Of a stretch of DNA of 64,000 nucleotides, positions 9,270-17,888 are shown piece after piece (the stretch's first letter is position 1; each line of letters begins with the position of its first letter). The stretch comes from Algoriphagus ratkowskyi. GTDB lineage: Bacteria; Bacteroidota; Bacteroidia; Cytophagales; Cyclobacteriaceae. The DNA lies in contig NZ_MSSV01000001.1 of the NCBI RefSeq assembly GCF_002150505.1, positions 372,001-436,000 on the forward strand. The letters run 5' to 3'. The position numbers and the translations under genes were made by a program. The notes under the pieces are model-generated. The model saw only the letters and a program-made list of their open reading frames with translations. It was not told the origin of the DNA and did not search any database.

Positions 9270-9440
9270 GATGAAACCAAACAGTCCTTCATTTAAAGTT
9301 TGTTGAATAAGTGTAAGTCACCCATATTTTTTCAAATAAATTCTATTTACTGAATTGTAATCTTTATATAATTAGATAGATGATAGTAATTGAAACCAGT
9401 ATTTAGAGATAGCCGAAGGCCAAAAGCTTTCGGTTTTTTT
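9270..9440 (+). ncRNA. Candidate small RNA or attenuated leader in the gap 8925-9507
   Basis: The 583-base gap between the secreted orphan and the GH109 gene has no substantial gene. It holds a -7-like box (9258-9265) and a strong intrinsic terminator (9413-9440) in the same orientation, enclosing about 170 transcribed bases. An 11-codon frame (ATG 9271 to TGA 9306) begins almost at the predicted transcription start, so it would be leaderless and may be chance. The unit could be a stand-alone small RNA or a leader that attenuates the GH109 gene starting 68 bases past the terminator. No known RNA family was recognised. Confidence 0.25.
9413..9440 (+). terminator. Intrinsic terminator
   Basis: An 8-bp stem (CCGAAGGC with GCTTTCGG, one G-U pair) encloses the loop CAAAA and is followed at once by seven T residues. 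The orientation is plus. No protein gene lies upstream on this strand within 2 kb, so it ends either a non-coding transcript or a leader. Confidence 0.7.
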
Positions 9441-9507
9441 ATTCGAAAGGTGGCAATACTTCTTTGAATTTTTTATTAATTAGCCAAGTCATTACAATAA
9501 AGCTATT

Positions 9508-10920
9508 ATGAAAAATAACCAGAGAAGAGAGTTTCTAAAATCTACCGGATTGGTTGGTTTGGGGCTTTTTGGAGCGGGAAGTACGCTCGCCAGTGAATTT
9601 GAGTCCCTTCACTTACAAGCTAAAAAAGGGGTTAATCGAATCCAATCCTTTAATATGAGTGGTTTTGCTGCTCCCAAGATTAATACTGTTCGCATAGGAA
9701 TAGTAGGTCTTGGTATGAGAGGGCCTGGTGCTGTTGATAGACTGAGTAAAATAGAGAATGTTGAGATTAAGGCACTTTGTGACCTTATTCCAGAGCGTGT
9801 AGAAAAAGCCAAAGAGCGATTAAAAGGCACATCACATTCACCTGACGGCTATTCAGGCAATGCCTATTCCTTCAAAGAAATGATGGATCGTGATGATTTG
9901 GACTTGATTTATATCGCTACACCTTGGGAGTGGCATGTACCAATGTCTGTCTATGGAATGGAAGCGGGCAAACATGTGGCCTGTGAGGTTCCTATTGCTG
10001 TGACATTAGATGAGTGCTGGCAACTAGTAGAAACCTCCGAACGCACCAAAAAGCATTGTATGCAATTAGAGAACTGCTGCTATGATTTCTTCGAGCTGAT
10101 GACTCTGAAAATGTCTCGTGAGGGATACTTTGGCGAAGTGCTACATGTAGAAGGCGCCTATATTCACGATTTGCTCTCTTTGAATTTTAAAAAAGAAGGA
10201 GGGTATCAGGATATGTGGAGACTTAAGGAAAACTATAGAGATGGTAATCTTTATGCTACACACGGACTTGGACCGGTATGCCAAATCTTGAATATCAACC
10301 GTGGAGATCAGATGGATTATTTGACTTCGACGTCTTCCAATGATTTCTCCATGCATGCGGAAGCCATAAAGCTAGCTGAGCAGGACAATTTCTTCTCTTC
10401 TTATGCTCAGAAAAAATTCCGTGGCAACATGAATACTTCTATGATCAAGACGAAGAACGGAAAGACGATTATGATTCAGCATGATGTCTCTTCCCCACGT
10501 CCATATTCTAGACTTCATGTAATCAGTGGAACTGAAGGTTACGCTCAAAAATATCCTGAAGCAAAAGTTGCCAAAGGCCACGGCTGGTTAAAGGATGAGG
10601 AATTTAAGGATCTTGAGACGAAATATACTCCTGAGATTATTCAGAAGGTTGGCGAACTAGCCAAGAAAGTAGGAGGCCACGGAGGAATGGATTTTATGAT
10701 GGATTGGAGATTGATCGATTGCCTACGCAATGGCCTACCTCTTGATCAGGATGTATATGATGCAGCACTTTGGAGCTGTGTTTCACCCTTGAGTGAGTGG
10801 TCTGTAGCTAATAGATCTAATTCAATCGATGTACCTGATTTTACAGGCGGGAATTGGAAAACTAATGCTCCTGTGAATATTACGCTATCTGGTGGAGGAA
10901 CCACCGGTGTGAGAGTTTAA
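9508..10920 (+). CDS. Gfo/Idh/MocA family protein, GH109-type (NAD-dependent glycosidase)
   Basis: A twin-arginine start (RR at residues 6-7, then EFLKSTGLVGLGLFG) predicts Tat export. A Rossmann motif GIVGLGMRG lies at about residues 64-72, and the family marks ATPWEWHVPM and QLENCCYDFFELM are present. The full length of 470 residues fits GH109, whose members use tightly bound NAD to hydrolyse alpha-N-acetylgalactosaminides through a 3-keto intermediate. Other Gfo/Idh/MocA dehydrogenases cannot be excluded, so the substrate is uncertain. It converges on a DUF1080 gene across a shared terminator; DUF1080 enzymes also handle 3-keto sugars, which suggests related chemistry on both strands. Confidence 0.85.
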   Translation: MKNNQRREFLKSTGLVGLGLFGAGSTLASEFESLHLQAKKGVNRIQSFNMSGFAAPKINTVRIGIVGLGMRGPGAVDRLSKIENVEIKALCDLIPERVEKAKERLKGTSHSPDGYSGNAYSFKEMMDRDDLDLIYIATPWEWHVPMSVYGMEAGKHVACEVPIAVTLDECWQLVETSERTKKHCMQLENCCYDFFELMTLKMSREGYFGEVLHVEGAYIHDLLSLNFKKEGGYQDMWRLKENYRDGNLYATHGLGPVCQILNINRGDQMDYLTSTSSNDFSMHAEAIKLAEQDNFFSSYAQKKFRGNMNTSMIKTKNGKTIMIQHDVSSPRPYSRLHVISGTEGYAQKYPEAKVAKGHGWLKDEEFKDLETKYTPEIIQKVGELAKKVGGHGGMDFMMDWRLIDCLRNGLPLDQDVYDAALWSCVSPLSEWSVANRSNSIDVPDFTGGNWKTNAPVNITLSGGGTTGVRV

Positions 10921-10965
10921 CGCATTATTGCTAAATAATAAGCAACTGTCTTAATTCTGAGCGTG

Positions 10966-10979
10966 CCGATCATTATCGG
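10966..10979. repeat. Short CCGAT...ATCGG palindrome
   Basis: CCGAT and ATCGG flank CATT. Two further intergenic palindromes with the same arms occur at 24735-24752 and 31500-31517, so this looks like a degenerate member of a small extragenic palindrome family. Confidence 0.5.
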
Positions 10980-11010
10980 GGTAGCATACGGATAGTTACA
11001 GTTGGAATTA

Positions 11011-11047
11011 AAAAAGCCCGCTGATCAGAATGATTAGCGGGCTTTTT
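11011..11047. terminator. Bidirectional intrinsic terminator
   Basis: A-run, stem AGCCCGCTGATC paired with GATTAGCGGGCT (one wobble), then a T-run. It has A/T tracts on both sides and sits between the convergent GH109 and DUF1080 genes, so it can serve both transcripts. Confidence 0.9.
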
Positions 11048-11061
11048 GTTGAAAAACCTTA

Positions 11062-11925
11062 TTATTTAGAATGAGCTGGCTTAGCAGCTAGCCCTTTCTT
11101 TACTACTTGATTTAGTTTTTTCTGATCTCCCAAATATTGGGTTAGGTCAATTAATCGTACGGTTCTGAAGTCTATAGGATGACTTTCACTCTGGAGTGAA
11201 ATATACCCTCCGGTGAGCATCTGGCCATCTTCTTTCACTATTGGGTCTACAGGAGATACCGCTCCACCGCCGATTTGAGATTTAGTGTAGCTTAAAACAG
11301 TGTCTTGACCAACTAGATGATGCACGTCACCATTTCCTAAAACAATAAAATTGGCAGTCACCCACTGGTCGCCATGATAGGTTTCTGAAGTGGAATTTAC
11401 GCAGTGAGGAGTAAATAACTTTCCGTCCATCTCCACATTAGTACCAGGGGTACATAAGTTACAAGTGCTTCTTTCGTCTTTACCATTTCCGCCCAGGAAT
11501 TGAGCTTCAATAGAAATCGGAAAGTTTTGGTCTTTGAGCATAGTTTTGGGGTCCTGAGAATGCAGCATCGCACCAGAATTCCTGAAAGCCCAGCCTTCTC
11601 CACCGTTTGCTTGATCTCCTACAAACCTGTATTCTACTTGTAAAAGATAATTTGAATAAGGTGTATCGTAGAAAATATGGCCGTATTGCTGGTCAAATTG
11701 ATCATATCCATCGTACCTCACTTTCATCAATCCATCTTCTACACGGAAAGTATTGGCAAAATTATCATTCAATTCATGTGTACGGATCTTAATAGTCCAT
11801 TCATCTATGTCTTTGCCATTAAACAAAGTTTGCCATTTAGGTTTTTTGGCGTCCTCATTTGCATGTTGAAAGGCGAAACCCAAGCCAGCTAGGCAAAGGA
11901 CTCCAATTAATACAGTTTTTTTCAT
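11062..11925 (-). CDS. DUF1080 / 3-keto-disaccharide hydrolase family protein
   Basis: A 287-residue protein with a signal peptide (VLIGVLCLAGLGFAF) and the DUF1080 signatures WQTLFNGKDIDEW near the start, GGEGWAFRNSGAMLHSQ in the middle and GYISLQSESHPIDFRTVRL near the end. The fold is a concanavalin-like jelly roll. Members studied elsewhere cleave 3-keto-glycosides. Four cysteines in and around CNLCTPG may form disulfides or bind metal. It lies 5 bases downstream of the EEP gene on the minus strand and so is probably the second gene of that operon. Its terminator is shared with the GH109 gene. Confidence 0.88.
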   Translation of the reverse strand: MKKTVLIGVLCLAGLGFAFQHANEDAKKPKWQTLFNGKDIDEWTIKIRTHELNDNFANTFRVEDGLMKVRYDGYDQFDQQYGHIFYDTPYSNYLLQVEYRFVGDQANGGEGWAFRNSGAMLHSQDPKTMLKDQNFPISIEAQFLGGNGKDERSTCNLCTPGTNVEMDGKLFTPHCVNSTSETYHGDQWVTANFIVLGNGDVHHLVGQDTVLSYTKSQIGGGAVSPVDPIVKEDGQMLTGGYISLQSESHPIDFRTVRLIDLTQYLGDQKKLNQVVKKGLAAKPAHSK

Positions 11926-11930
11926 CGTTT

Positions 11931-12731
11931 TTAAGGGGTTTTTAATCGTAGGGTGACCAAAACAGGGTAATGGTCAGAAAATGGAACCTTAATTACTTTG
12001 TAATTAACAAGCTCAAAATTCTCAGAATCATACCAAACATAGTCGATTCGCTTTCCATCCTCAGAATTGAAGGTAGGGGAGTCATTATTGGCTATGAAAC
12101 CTGCATCGCTCCATTTGGAACTGATACTTTTGTATTCATGTGAAGAAGGGTCAAAATTCAAATCGCCTACCCAAATTGCTGGTCTAGATAATGAGTCGGC
12201 ATAATGAGTAAGTGCTGCTAGTTGTGCAATCCTATTTTCTGGAAATTGATGGCAAAGATGCGTAGCACCAAAGTATAGTTCTTTGCTGTTTTTCAACTCT
12301 ATTTTCGCCCAGGCAGCGGATCGAGGCTCTCCACCAGCAGGCGTAGGTAATGCTTGTGTGTGGTAGTCCAACGCTTTTTTCACTAAAACAGCTTCACCAT
12401 ATCCGCCTTCAGCATAATCCATTGCCTTAGCAAAATAACTAGTGTAGCCAGTCTTTTTTGCCAGTTCAGCAACCCAATTTATTTTGGAGCCATATATCCT
12501 TTCTAGCCTAGTGGTCATACTATCCACTTCCTGAAGTGCCACCACTTCAGGCTGAAGAAGAATAATCAAATTTGCTATTTCCTCTAGGTTTGGTTTTCCG
12601 GGTAAATCCGGCTTTTCACCATGATAAATGTTATAAGTCAAGACCTTGAACTCCGCATTGCTTACTTGTGCCACGGCATTCAAAGATAAACTGAGTAAAA
12701 AAGTAATAAGTACTAAGTATGTTTTTTCCAT
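11931..12731 (-). CDS. Endonuclease/exonuclease/phosphatase (EEP) family hydrolase, exported
   Basis: The signal peptide (MEKTYLVLITFLLSLSLNAVAQ) predicts export, so the substrate is extracytoplasmic rather than chromosomal DNA. EEP motifs are present in order: TYNIYHG, ALQEVD (metal-binding Glu), GATHLCHQ, WVGDLNFDP (catalytic Asp and Asn) and a terminal SDHYPV with the catalytic His. Secreted EEP proteins in Bacteroidota may act on phosphodiesters or phospholipids; the substrate is not known. The gene precedes DUF1080 by 5 bases, which suggests a two-gene operon. Confidence 0.9.
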   Translation of the reverse strand: MEKTYLVLITFLLSLSLNAVAQVSNAEFKVLTYNIYHGEKPDLPGKPNLEEIANLIILLQPEVVALQEVDSMTTRLERIYGSKINWVAELAKKTGYTSYFAKAMDYAEGGYGEAVLVKKALDYHTQALPTPAGGEPRSAAWAKIELKNSKELYFGATHLCHQFPENRIAQLAALTHYADSLSRPAIWVGDLNFDPSSHEYKSISSKWSDAGFIANNDSPTFNSEDGKRIDYVWYDSENFELVNYKVIKVPFSDHYPVLVTLRLKTP

Positions 12732-13014
12732 GGTTGTACAATTTCTTCTTTCTTGTTTTTATCCGTCTCTGGTAGGACAAATAGTAAATAAATAAGGGTG
12801 GAAGTTAAGGATTTTAAAGGTTCATGAGAATTAAAAAGATTTGCCAAAAGGCTGTTTTTATTTTTGTGGTTAATTAATTCTATCATAGGAATATGTAATC
12901 AACTCAGGACGTCAAAAAAAAATCTAAAGTTATTTATATGTTTTTGAAACTATTCTCTTACAAATCCTTTAGATTCATACGTGCTTCACTAATTTAGTTT
13001 AAAACCACATCTCC

Positions 13015-14649
13015 TTGAAAAAATTACTTTTGGCTCTGGGAATACTGATTCTCCTTGGATTGGGTTCAATACTCTTATTAGAACATTGGTTGGTGAATTC
13101 GCTATCTGAAAAGATTAATACCGACGAAGATCGCGCATATGATATACTTTATGAATCTATTGATGCTCATATTTTTAGAGGTAATATAGAGCTTCAGGGG
13201 ATTTCTGTTCAACCCGTCAAAGATGGAATGGCAACCACGATCACGGGCACCATGAAAACATTAAGGTTAGGTGGTATAAATATATTCGGCCTTATTTTCG
13301 GGGATATTGCTGAAGTCTCCGAATTAAGATTAGAAGATCCCAAATTCATCTTGATAAGGAATGATTCTATTTCTAAACAGCCTAAAGATTTGTCTCAAGC
13401 TTTTCAAGCTTTGTTTGGTGATTTAGTATCCAGAGGAGTAATACACAATTTTACGCTCAACAATGGATCGGGAGATTTTTATAATCTATCTGATTCCGCT
13501 AGAAAGTTTGGGAATTTCGAACAGCTTTATATATCAGCATCTAATCTAGAGACTGATTCTGCTAGAGCGAATTATGCTATTCCATTTAAGCTAGAAAGTA
13601 TAAAGACAAGTTTGAAAAATTTTCAAATCATATTAAGCGATGAGCAGACATTTACAATGGGCTCAATGAGTTATGATTCGAAGCTAGACGCGTTTGATTT
13701 TGATAACATGCAATTGAAGTACAAGGAGTCAAATCTGGTTACCGCGAGGCAGTCGAATGTTCAGAACGATTATATTGAAATTGATCTTAAAAAACTAAAA
13801 ATAGAAAGAATCAATGCGCGAAGTAGTATCTACGGTAACTGGTCTATAGTAGCTGGTCTGATTACTATCGATAGTCTAAATCTCCATGATGTAAGGAATA
13901 AAAATAAACCACGGCCTATATCTGAGCCGGTAAAACCGATGTTTGAAGGGATGGTTGAGATGATTTCTTTTCCTCTTGAAGTAGACACGATACGGGTTTT
14001 AAATTCCAAAATAACTTACTCACAGATTTCTGAGGGAAAACATGAGCCTGGAAGTCTGATTTTTGAACAGCTATCTGCTTTGGTTACACATGTGGTCTCA
14101 ATAGACTCCCTACAATCAGGTGAAATGAAAATCCATGGAAAAGCGATGCTGAATGGATTTGCCCCTATGCGAATGGATGTGACTGTGCCGTATACTTCGG
14201 ATTCTACTAAGGAGAATTTCCATCTTACGGCTAGTGTAGCTCCTTTTAAACTACCATCTCTCAATGGGATTTTGGGCGATTTGGTCTCAGTGAATATAAA
14301 TTCTGGGACTATGGAGAAGTTGGAAATCACCATGAATGCTACACGTTTTTCGTCGACTAATTTTATGAAATTCCATTATCAGGATTTAAAATTGGAACTT
14401 AGAGATGAGGAGCAAAAAAAGAAGAAGATCAAGTCTACATTGGCAAATATTCTTACATCAAGTAGTAATCTTCCAGAGGATCGGAATTATAGAACAGCTA
14501 CTTATAAAACGGAGCGAAATATCTATCGAGGCACATTCAATCTAATTTGGGAATCTTTGAGGGAAGGAATGCTGGAAATTGCGCCTAGCGAATTGATGCA
14601 GATGCTAATGAAGGAACAAGATCCCTCTGATAAAGGAAAAAGAAGATAG
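13015..14649 (+). CDS. AsmA-like / DUF748-type membrane-anchored protein
   Basis: A TTG start is chosen because it gives a proper basic start plus hydrophobic helix (MKKLLLALGILILLGLGSILLL) and no ATG or GTG fits better. The remaining 520 residues are mostly beta, with repeated patterns such as FRGNIELQGISVQP and LRLEDPKFILIRNDS, which resemble AsmA-like / DUF748 proteins. Those form elongated periplasmic structures thought to bridge lipids between membranes. The C-terminus is basic. Adjacent genes give no functional hint. Confidence 0.6.
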   Translation: MKKLLLALGILILLGLGSILLLEHWLVNSLSEKINTDEDRAYDILYESIDAHIFRGNIELQGISVQPVKDGMATTITGTMKTLRLGGINIFGLIFGDIAEVSELRLEDPKFILIRNDSISKQPKDLSQAFQALFGDLVSRGVIHNFTLNNGSGDFYNLSDSARKFGNFEQLYISASNLETDSARANYAIPFKLESIKTSLKNFQIILSDEQTFTMGSMSYDSKLDAFDFDNMQLKYKESNLVTARQSNVQNDYIEIDLKKLKIERINARSSIYGNWSIVAGLITIDSLNLHDVRNKNKPRPISEPVKPMFEGMVEMISFPLEVDTIRVLNSKITYSQISEGKHEPGSLIFEQLSALVTHVVSIDSLQSGEMKIHGKAMLNGFAPMRMDVTVPYTSDSTKENFHLTASVAPFKLPSLNGILGDLVSVNINSGTMEKLEITMNATRFSSTNFMKFHYQDLKLELRDEEQKKKKIKSTLANILTSSSNLPEDRNYRTATYKTERNIYRGTFNLIWESLREGMLEIAPSELMQMLMKEQDPSDKGKRR

Positions 14650-14838
14650 TAACAATAGCTCGCTCAACTCTCGGTTAATTTGTTGTATTAGGTAACCGCT
14701 TGCTTATCTCCAAGATGTAGATATAGTCTACCTTTTTCAAGGATATTTAGTCCTGGCAAACAGACTTAGATCTCAAGGTTAAATTCTCAAAAACATCCTG
14801 AGTTGGTGGGGAGGGCTTATCGCAGAAAAAACTAAAAT

Positions 14839-14872
14839 TAAAAAAAAGGCTCCCCAGTAATTGGAGAGCCTT
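14839..14872 (-). terminator. Intrinsic terminator of the PRC-barrel gene
   Basis: Read on the minus strand, AAGGCTC and GAGCCTT arms (with an internal mismatch before further pairing) are followed by a long T-run, 20 bases after the PRC-barrel stop codon. On the plus strand there is no T-run. Confidence 0.8.
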
Positions 14873-14891
14873 ACAAATTATGAGAGTCTGC

Positions 14892-15266
14892 TTATTCACT
14901 TAAAGCACTTTTTTTGTCATATCCGTAGTAAGAATTCACTTCATGGATAAATTCATGTTGAGGTCCTGTTGGCCAGCTATCATCGTCAAAGCCTGGAGCA
15001 TTTTCGAGCTTTTCCTTGTCGACATTTACTATAATTACATCACGTTGTTGACCGTGGAAATCAAATGCAGCCCAAGGTAGCGCTAGAAGTTTACTTCCAA
15101 GATTCAGGAAACCAGCATCGACAGCTAAAACAATGTAAGCTACCTCGCCAGTTTCAGTATCTAGCATCACATCTTTGATAGTTCCAACTGCCTCATCTTT
15201 TATTGTTTTAACGGTACATTTTGTAGCAGTGGAACTACTGATTGGTAAATTATACGCAGTATTCAT
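14892..15266 (-). CDS. PRC-barrel domain protein
   Basis: The ATG at 15264-15266 is chosen rather than the one at 15329, because the 21 residues between them show no conserved character and PRC-barrel proteins start like this one (MNTAYNLPISSSTATKCTV). The core KTIKDEAVGTIKDVMLDTETGEVAYIV... followed by KLLALPWAAFDF is a classical PRC-barrel (beta-barrel of the reaction-centre H-subunit type). The acidic tail WPTGPQHEF is seen in Bacteroidota homologues. It is a cytosolic, stress-type protein of unknown partner, transcribed alone with its own terminator. Confidence 0.85.
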   Translation of the reverse strand: MNTAYNLPISSSTATKCTVKTIKDEAVGTIKDVMLDTETGEVAYIVLAVDAGFLNLGSKLLALPWAAFDFHGQQRDVIIVNVDKEKLENAPGFDDDSWPTGPQHEFIHEVNSYYGYDKKSALSE

Positions 15267-15621
15267 GGTTAAAGGGTTTAGTTTGTACTTGTGCTTGGCG
15301 TAAGACAATACTAATGCTGTGCCATGCATGTAAGAGTGAAATATAAGGAGCTTAGGAATATTTTTTAAAAATTTTATGTGTCGTCAAAGGGCGAAATGGG
15401 CAAGCTCTTACTCTAGAAAAAGCTATTGGCCAGCACAGGCATATACTAGAAAGATTTCAAGTTGAGACGATGCTTATCACTTACGCTGACTGCAACAAAA
15501 TGTTCTCGGTTTAGTAATGAGTATTAGTTTGAGTATTAAGGTAAAAATTCGAACTTAGGTAGTTGAAGGTTTTGTCTTCTATCTCCCATCGATTCATTTT
15601 TAAAAATAGTAGTTTCGCTAA
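15267..15621. other. Intergenic region, divergent promoters expected
   Basis: The gap of about 355 bases separates the divergent PRC-barrel and PIF1 genes and must carry promoters for both. I see no convincing promoter pair, hairpin, repeat or small gene. Confidence 0.5.
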
Positions 15622-17877
15622 ATGGAAAATCAAAGTACAGACAAGCTAGAGCTGGCAGCAAAGTTTGTCAACAATACCGGAGCACCGATTTTTTTAACAG
15701 GAAAAGCAGGAACAGGTAAGACCACTTTTCTGAAAAATCTAGCATTACAGACGCACAAAAATCACGTGATAGTAGCACCGACAGGAATTGCTGCACTGAA
15801 TGCAGGCGGAGTAACGATACACTCACAATTCCTTTTTCCACTAGGTTTTTTCTTACCAGTCAACGAACCCGAGGGAAATTTCTCTGATCAATACGGCTGC
15901 TTTACTCAACATACTCTGACTCGTAAGCATCCGCTGAACGCCCTGCGAAAGAACGTGCTTAAATCCATCGAATTACTCGTGATAGATGAAGTAAGTATGC
16001 TTCGGGCTGATGTGCTAGATGCGATTGATTATAGATTGAGATCTGTTAAGAGGAATTTTACTACACCCTTTGGCGGAGTGCAAGTGTTAATGATCGGGGA
16101 TCTATTCCAACTTCCGCCTATTGTGCGTGATAATGAATGGCAGATATTGAGTCGTTTTTATCCAAGTATGCACTTCTTCGAAGCTAGAGTACTGCAGGAA
16201 TCAGGTTTGGTTTTTTTAGAACTGGACAAGATTTTTCGCCAGCAAGACGAAGAGTTTATTGAGGTGCTTAATCACCTGCGCGAGAATTCCGTGACGCCTC
16301 AGGACATTGCTTTGCTGAATAAACATTACAAGACCCAAGATGAGATCGCAGAGATTAAGGACTGCATCACAATTACAACACATAATTATAAAGCAGACCA
16401 AATTAATCGAGATCAATTGATTGCGCTGAAGGGCACTTCGAAATTTTACGAAGCTGACATTGAAAATGATTTTCCAGAAAATATTTATCCATTGCCCAAA
16501 ACCCTAGAATTGCGAGTGGGTGCTCAGGTGATGTTTATCAAAAATGACTCTTCTGGAAATCAGGATTATTTCAATGGAAAACTGGCTACAGTAGAGGAAT
16601 TGGAAGACGATAAGATCAAAGTGTTGTTGGAGGGATCCAAATTTACCTATCAGCTGAAGAAGGAAGTATGGGAAAACAAAAAGTATGTTATCAATGCTGA
16701 TACTAAAGAATTGGAAGAGGAAGTGATCGGTACTTTTAGCCAATATCCTATCAAAACAGCTTGGGCAGTGACAGTACATAAAAGCCAGGGTTTGACATTC
16801 GATCAGGCGATTATCGATGTAGGAAATGCCTTCGCTCCTGGGCAAGTATATGTGGCCTTGAGTAGGCTAAGAAGTTTGGATGGCCTAATCTTACGAACCA
16901 GAATTCAGAACCATGGGATGCAGTCCGATTCTCAGGTGCAGACTTTTGTAGAAAGTGCGCAAAAGAATTCTAAACTGGACGAGCTCCTCGGTGCATATCA
17001 GCAACGATACCTCTCACTTTTGTCTGGTGAGACATTTGATTTAACCAGTCTACTTCAGGAGATTAGTAGTTTTCAGAGAAAGAATGATAGTTCGCTGGAA
17101 TTTGAAGATCCTGAGATGCAGAAAGCAGTTGGAGAAATCGCTGGCATGATCAGAAAAGAATTGGAGACGGCAGGAAAGTTTGGTAATCAACTTCGCTTCC
17201 TTTTGCAGCAAAATGACAAGGAGAAGTTGATGGAGAGATTGGAAAAAGGATCTTCCTATTTCAAGAACTTCCTGAAGCAAGCCTTGGAGAAAATCCTTGT
17301 TCATCGTGCAGAGGTGGAGCGATTTTCCAGAACCAAAACCTATGCAAATAGCCTAGAAGAATTGGAAGTTAGTTTGCTGAGAAAATATGGAGAGATCAAT
17401 AAAGTAAGTCATTTGATTGCTGCAATCTTGGAAGGGAAAATCCCGGGTAAAATGAATGATTTGGAACAGGATAAAATCAACTTAAGACTTCGATTGGCTG
17501 AGTCGGCCAAGCAAGCAGCGGCGGACAATCCTAAATTTGCCAGTAATAAAACAGGTAGAAAAAAGGCTGGAAAATCCAGTTTGAAAAGAAAAGTGGGAGA
17601 GACCTATGAGCTCACTTTTGGTATGATCAATTCAGGCAAAAGTATTGGAGATATTGTGGTGGCGAGAGGATTGGCAGAATCAACGATCAAAAGTCATTTA
17701 GTCAAAGGAATCCAAGAAGGTCGGGTAGAATTGGAAGATTGCCTTCCTGTAGAAATTATTTCCGAAATTAATTCTCAGATTGAAAATATTAAGAATATTC
17801 AGGCACTTCGAATTCATTTTGAAGGAAAATACGATTATAACACGATCAAAATGGTGGTGGCAGGAGCAAATCAATAA
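15622..17877 (+). CDS. PIF1-family SF1 helicase with C-terminal helix-turn-helix domain
   Basis: Residues 1-430 are a PIF1/RecD-like SF1B helicase: Walker A GKAGTGKTTF (about residue 27), APTGIAALNAGG, Walker B LLVIDEVSM, IGDLFQLPP, and motifs V-VI AVTVHKSQGLTFD and GQVYVALSRL. A coiled, charged linker of about 200 residues follows. The C-terminal 100 residues read LTFGMINSGKSIGDIVVARGLAESTIKSHL, a helix-turn-helix like that at the end of RecQ-type proteins. This helicase-HTH fusion recurs in Bacteroidota. The protein is cytosolic and probably resolves structured DNA. The next gene starts 11 bases downstream. Confidence 0.9.
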   Translation: MENQSTDKLELAAKFVNNTGAPIFLTGKAGTGKTTFLKNLALQTHKNHVIVAPTGIAALNAGGVTIHSQFLFPLGFFLPVNEPEGNFSDQYGCFTQHTLTRKHPLNALRKNVLKSIELLVIDEVSMLRADVLDAIDYRLRSVKRNFTTPFGGVQVLMIGDLFQLPPIVRDNEWQILSRFYPSMHFFEARVLQESGLVFLELDKIFRQQDEEFIEVLNHLRENSVTPQDIALLNKHYKTQDEIAEIKDCITITTHNYKADQINRDQLIALKGTSKFYEADIENDFPENIYPLPKTLELRVGAQVMFIKNDSSGNQDYFNGKLATVEELEDDKIKVLLEGSKFTYQLKKEVWENKKYVINADTKELEEEVIGTFSQYPIKTAWAVTVHKSQGLTFDQAIIDVGNAFAPGQVYVALSRLRSLDGLILRTRIQNHGMQSDSQVQTFVESAQKNSKLDELLGAYQQRYLSLLSGETFDLTSLLQEISSFQRKNDSSLEFEDPEMQKAVGEIAGMIRKELETAGKFGNQLRFLLQQNDKEKLMERLEKGSSYFKNFLKQALEKILVHRAEVERFSRTKTYANSLEELEVSLLRKYGEINKVSHLIAAILEGKIPGKMNDLEQDKINLRLRLAESAKQAAADNPKFASNKTGRKKAGKSSLKRKVGETYELTFGMINSGKSIGDIVVARGLAESTIKSHLVKGIQEGRVELEDCLPVEIISEINSQIENIKNIQALRIHFEGKYDYNTIKMVVAGANQ

Positions 17878-17888
17878 TAAAATATCGG

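Noticed and set aside
15267-15329. Longer N-terminus of the PRC-barrel protein from the ATG at 15329
   Set aside because: The extra 21 residues lack family character and the ATG at 15266 gives the usual start.
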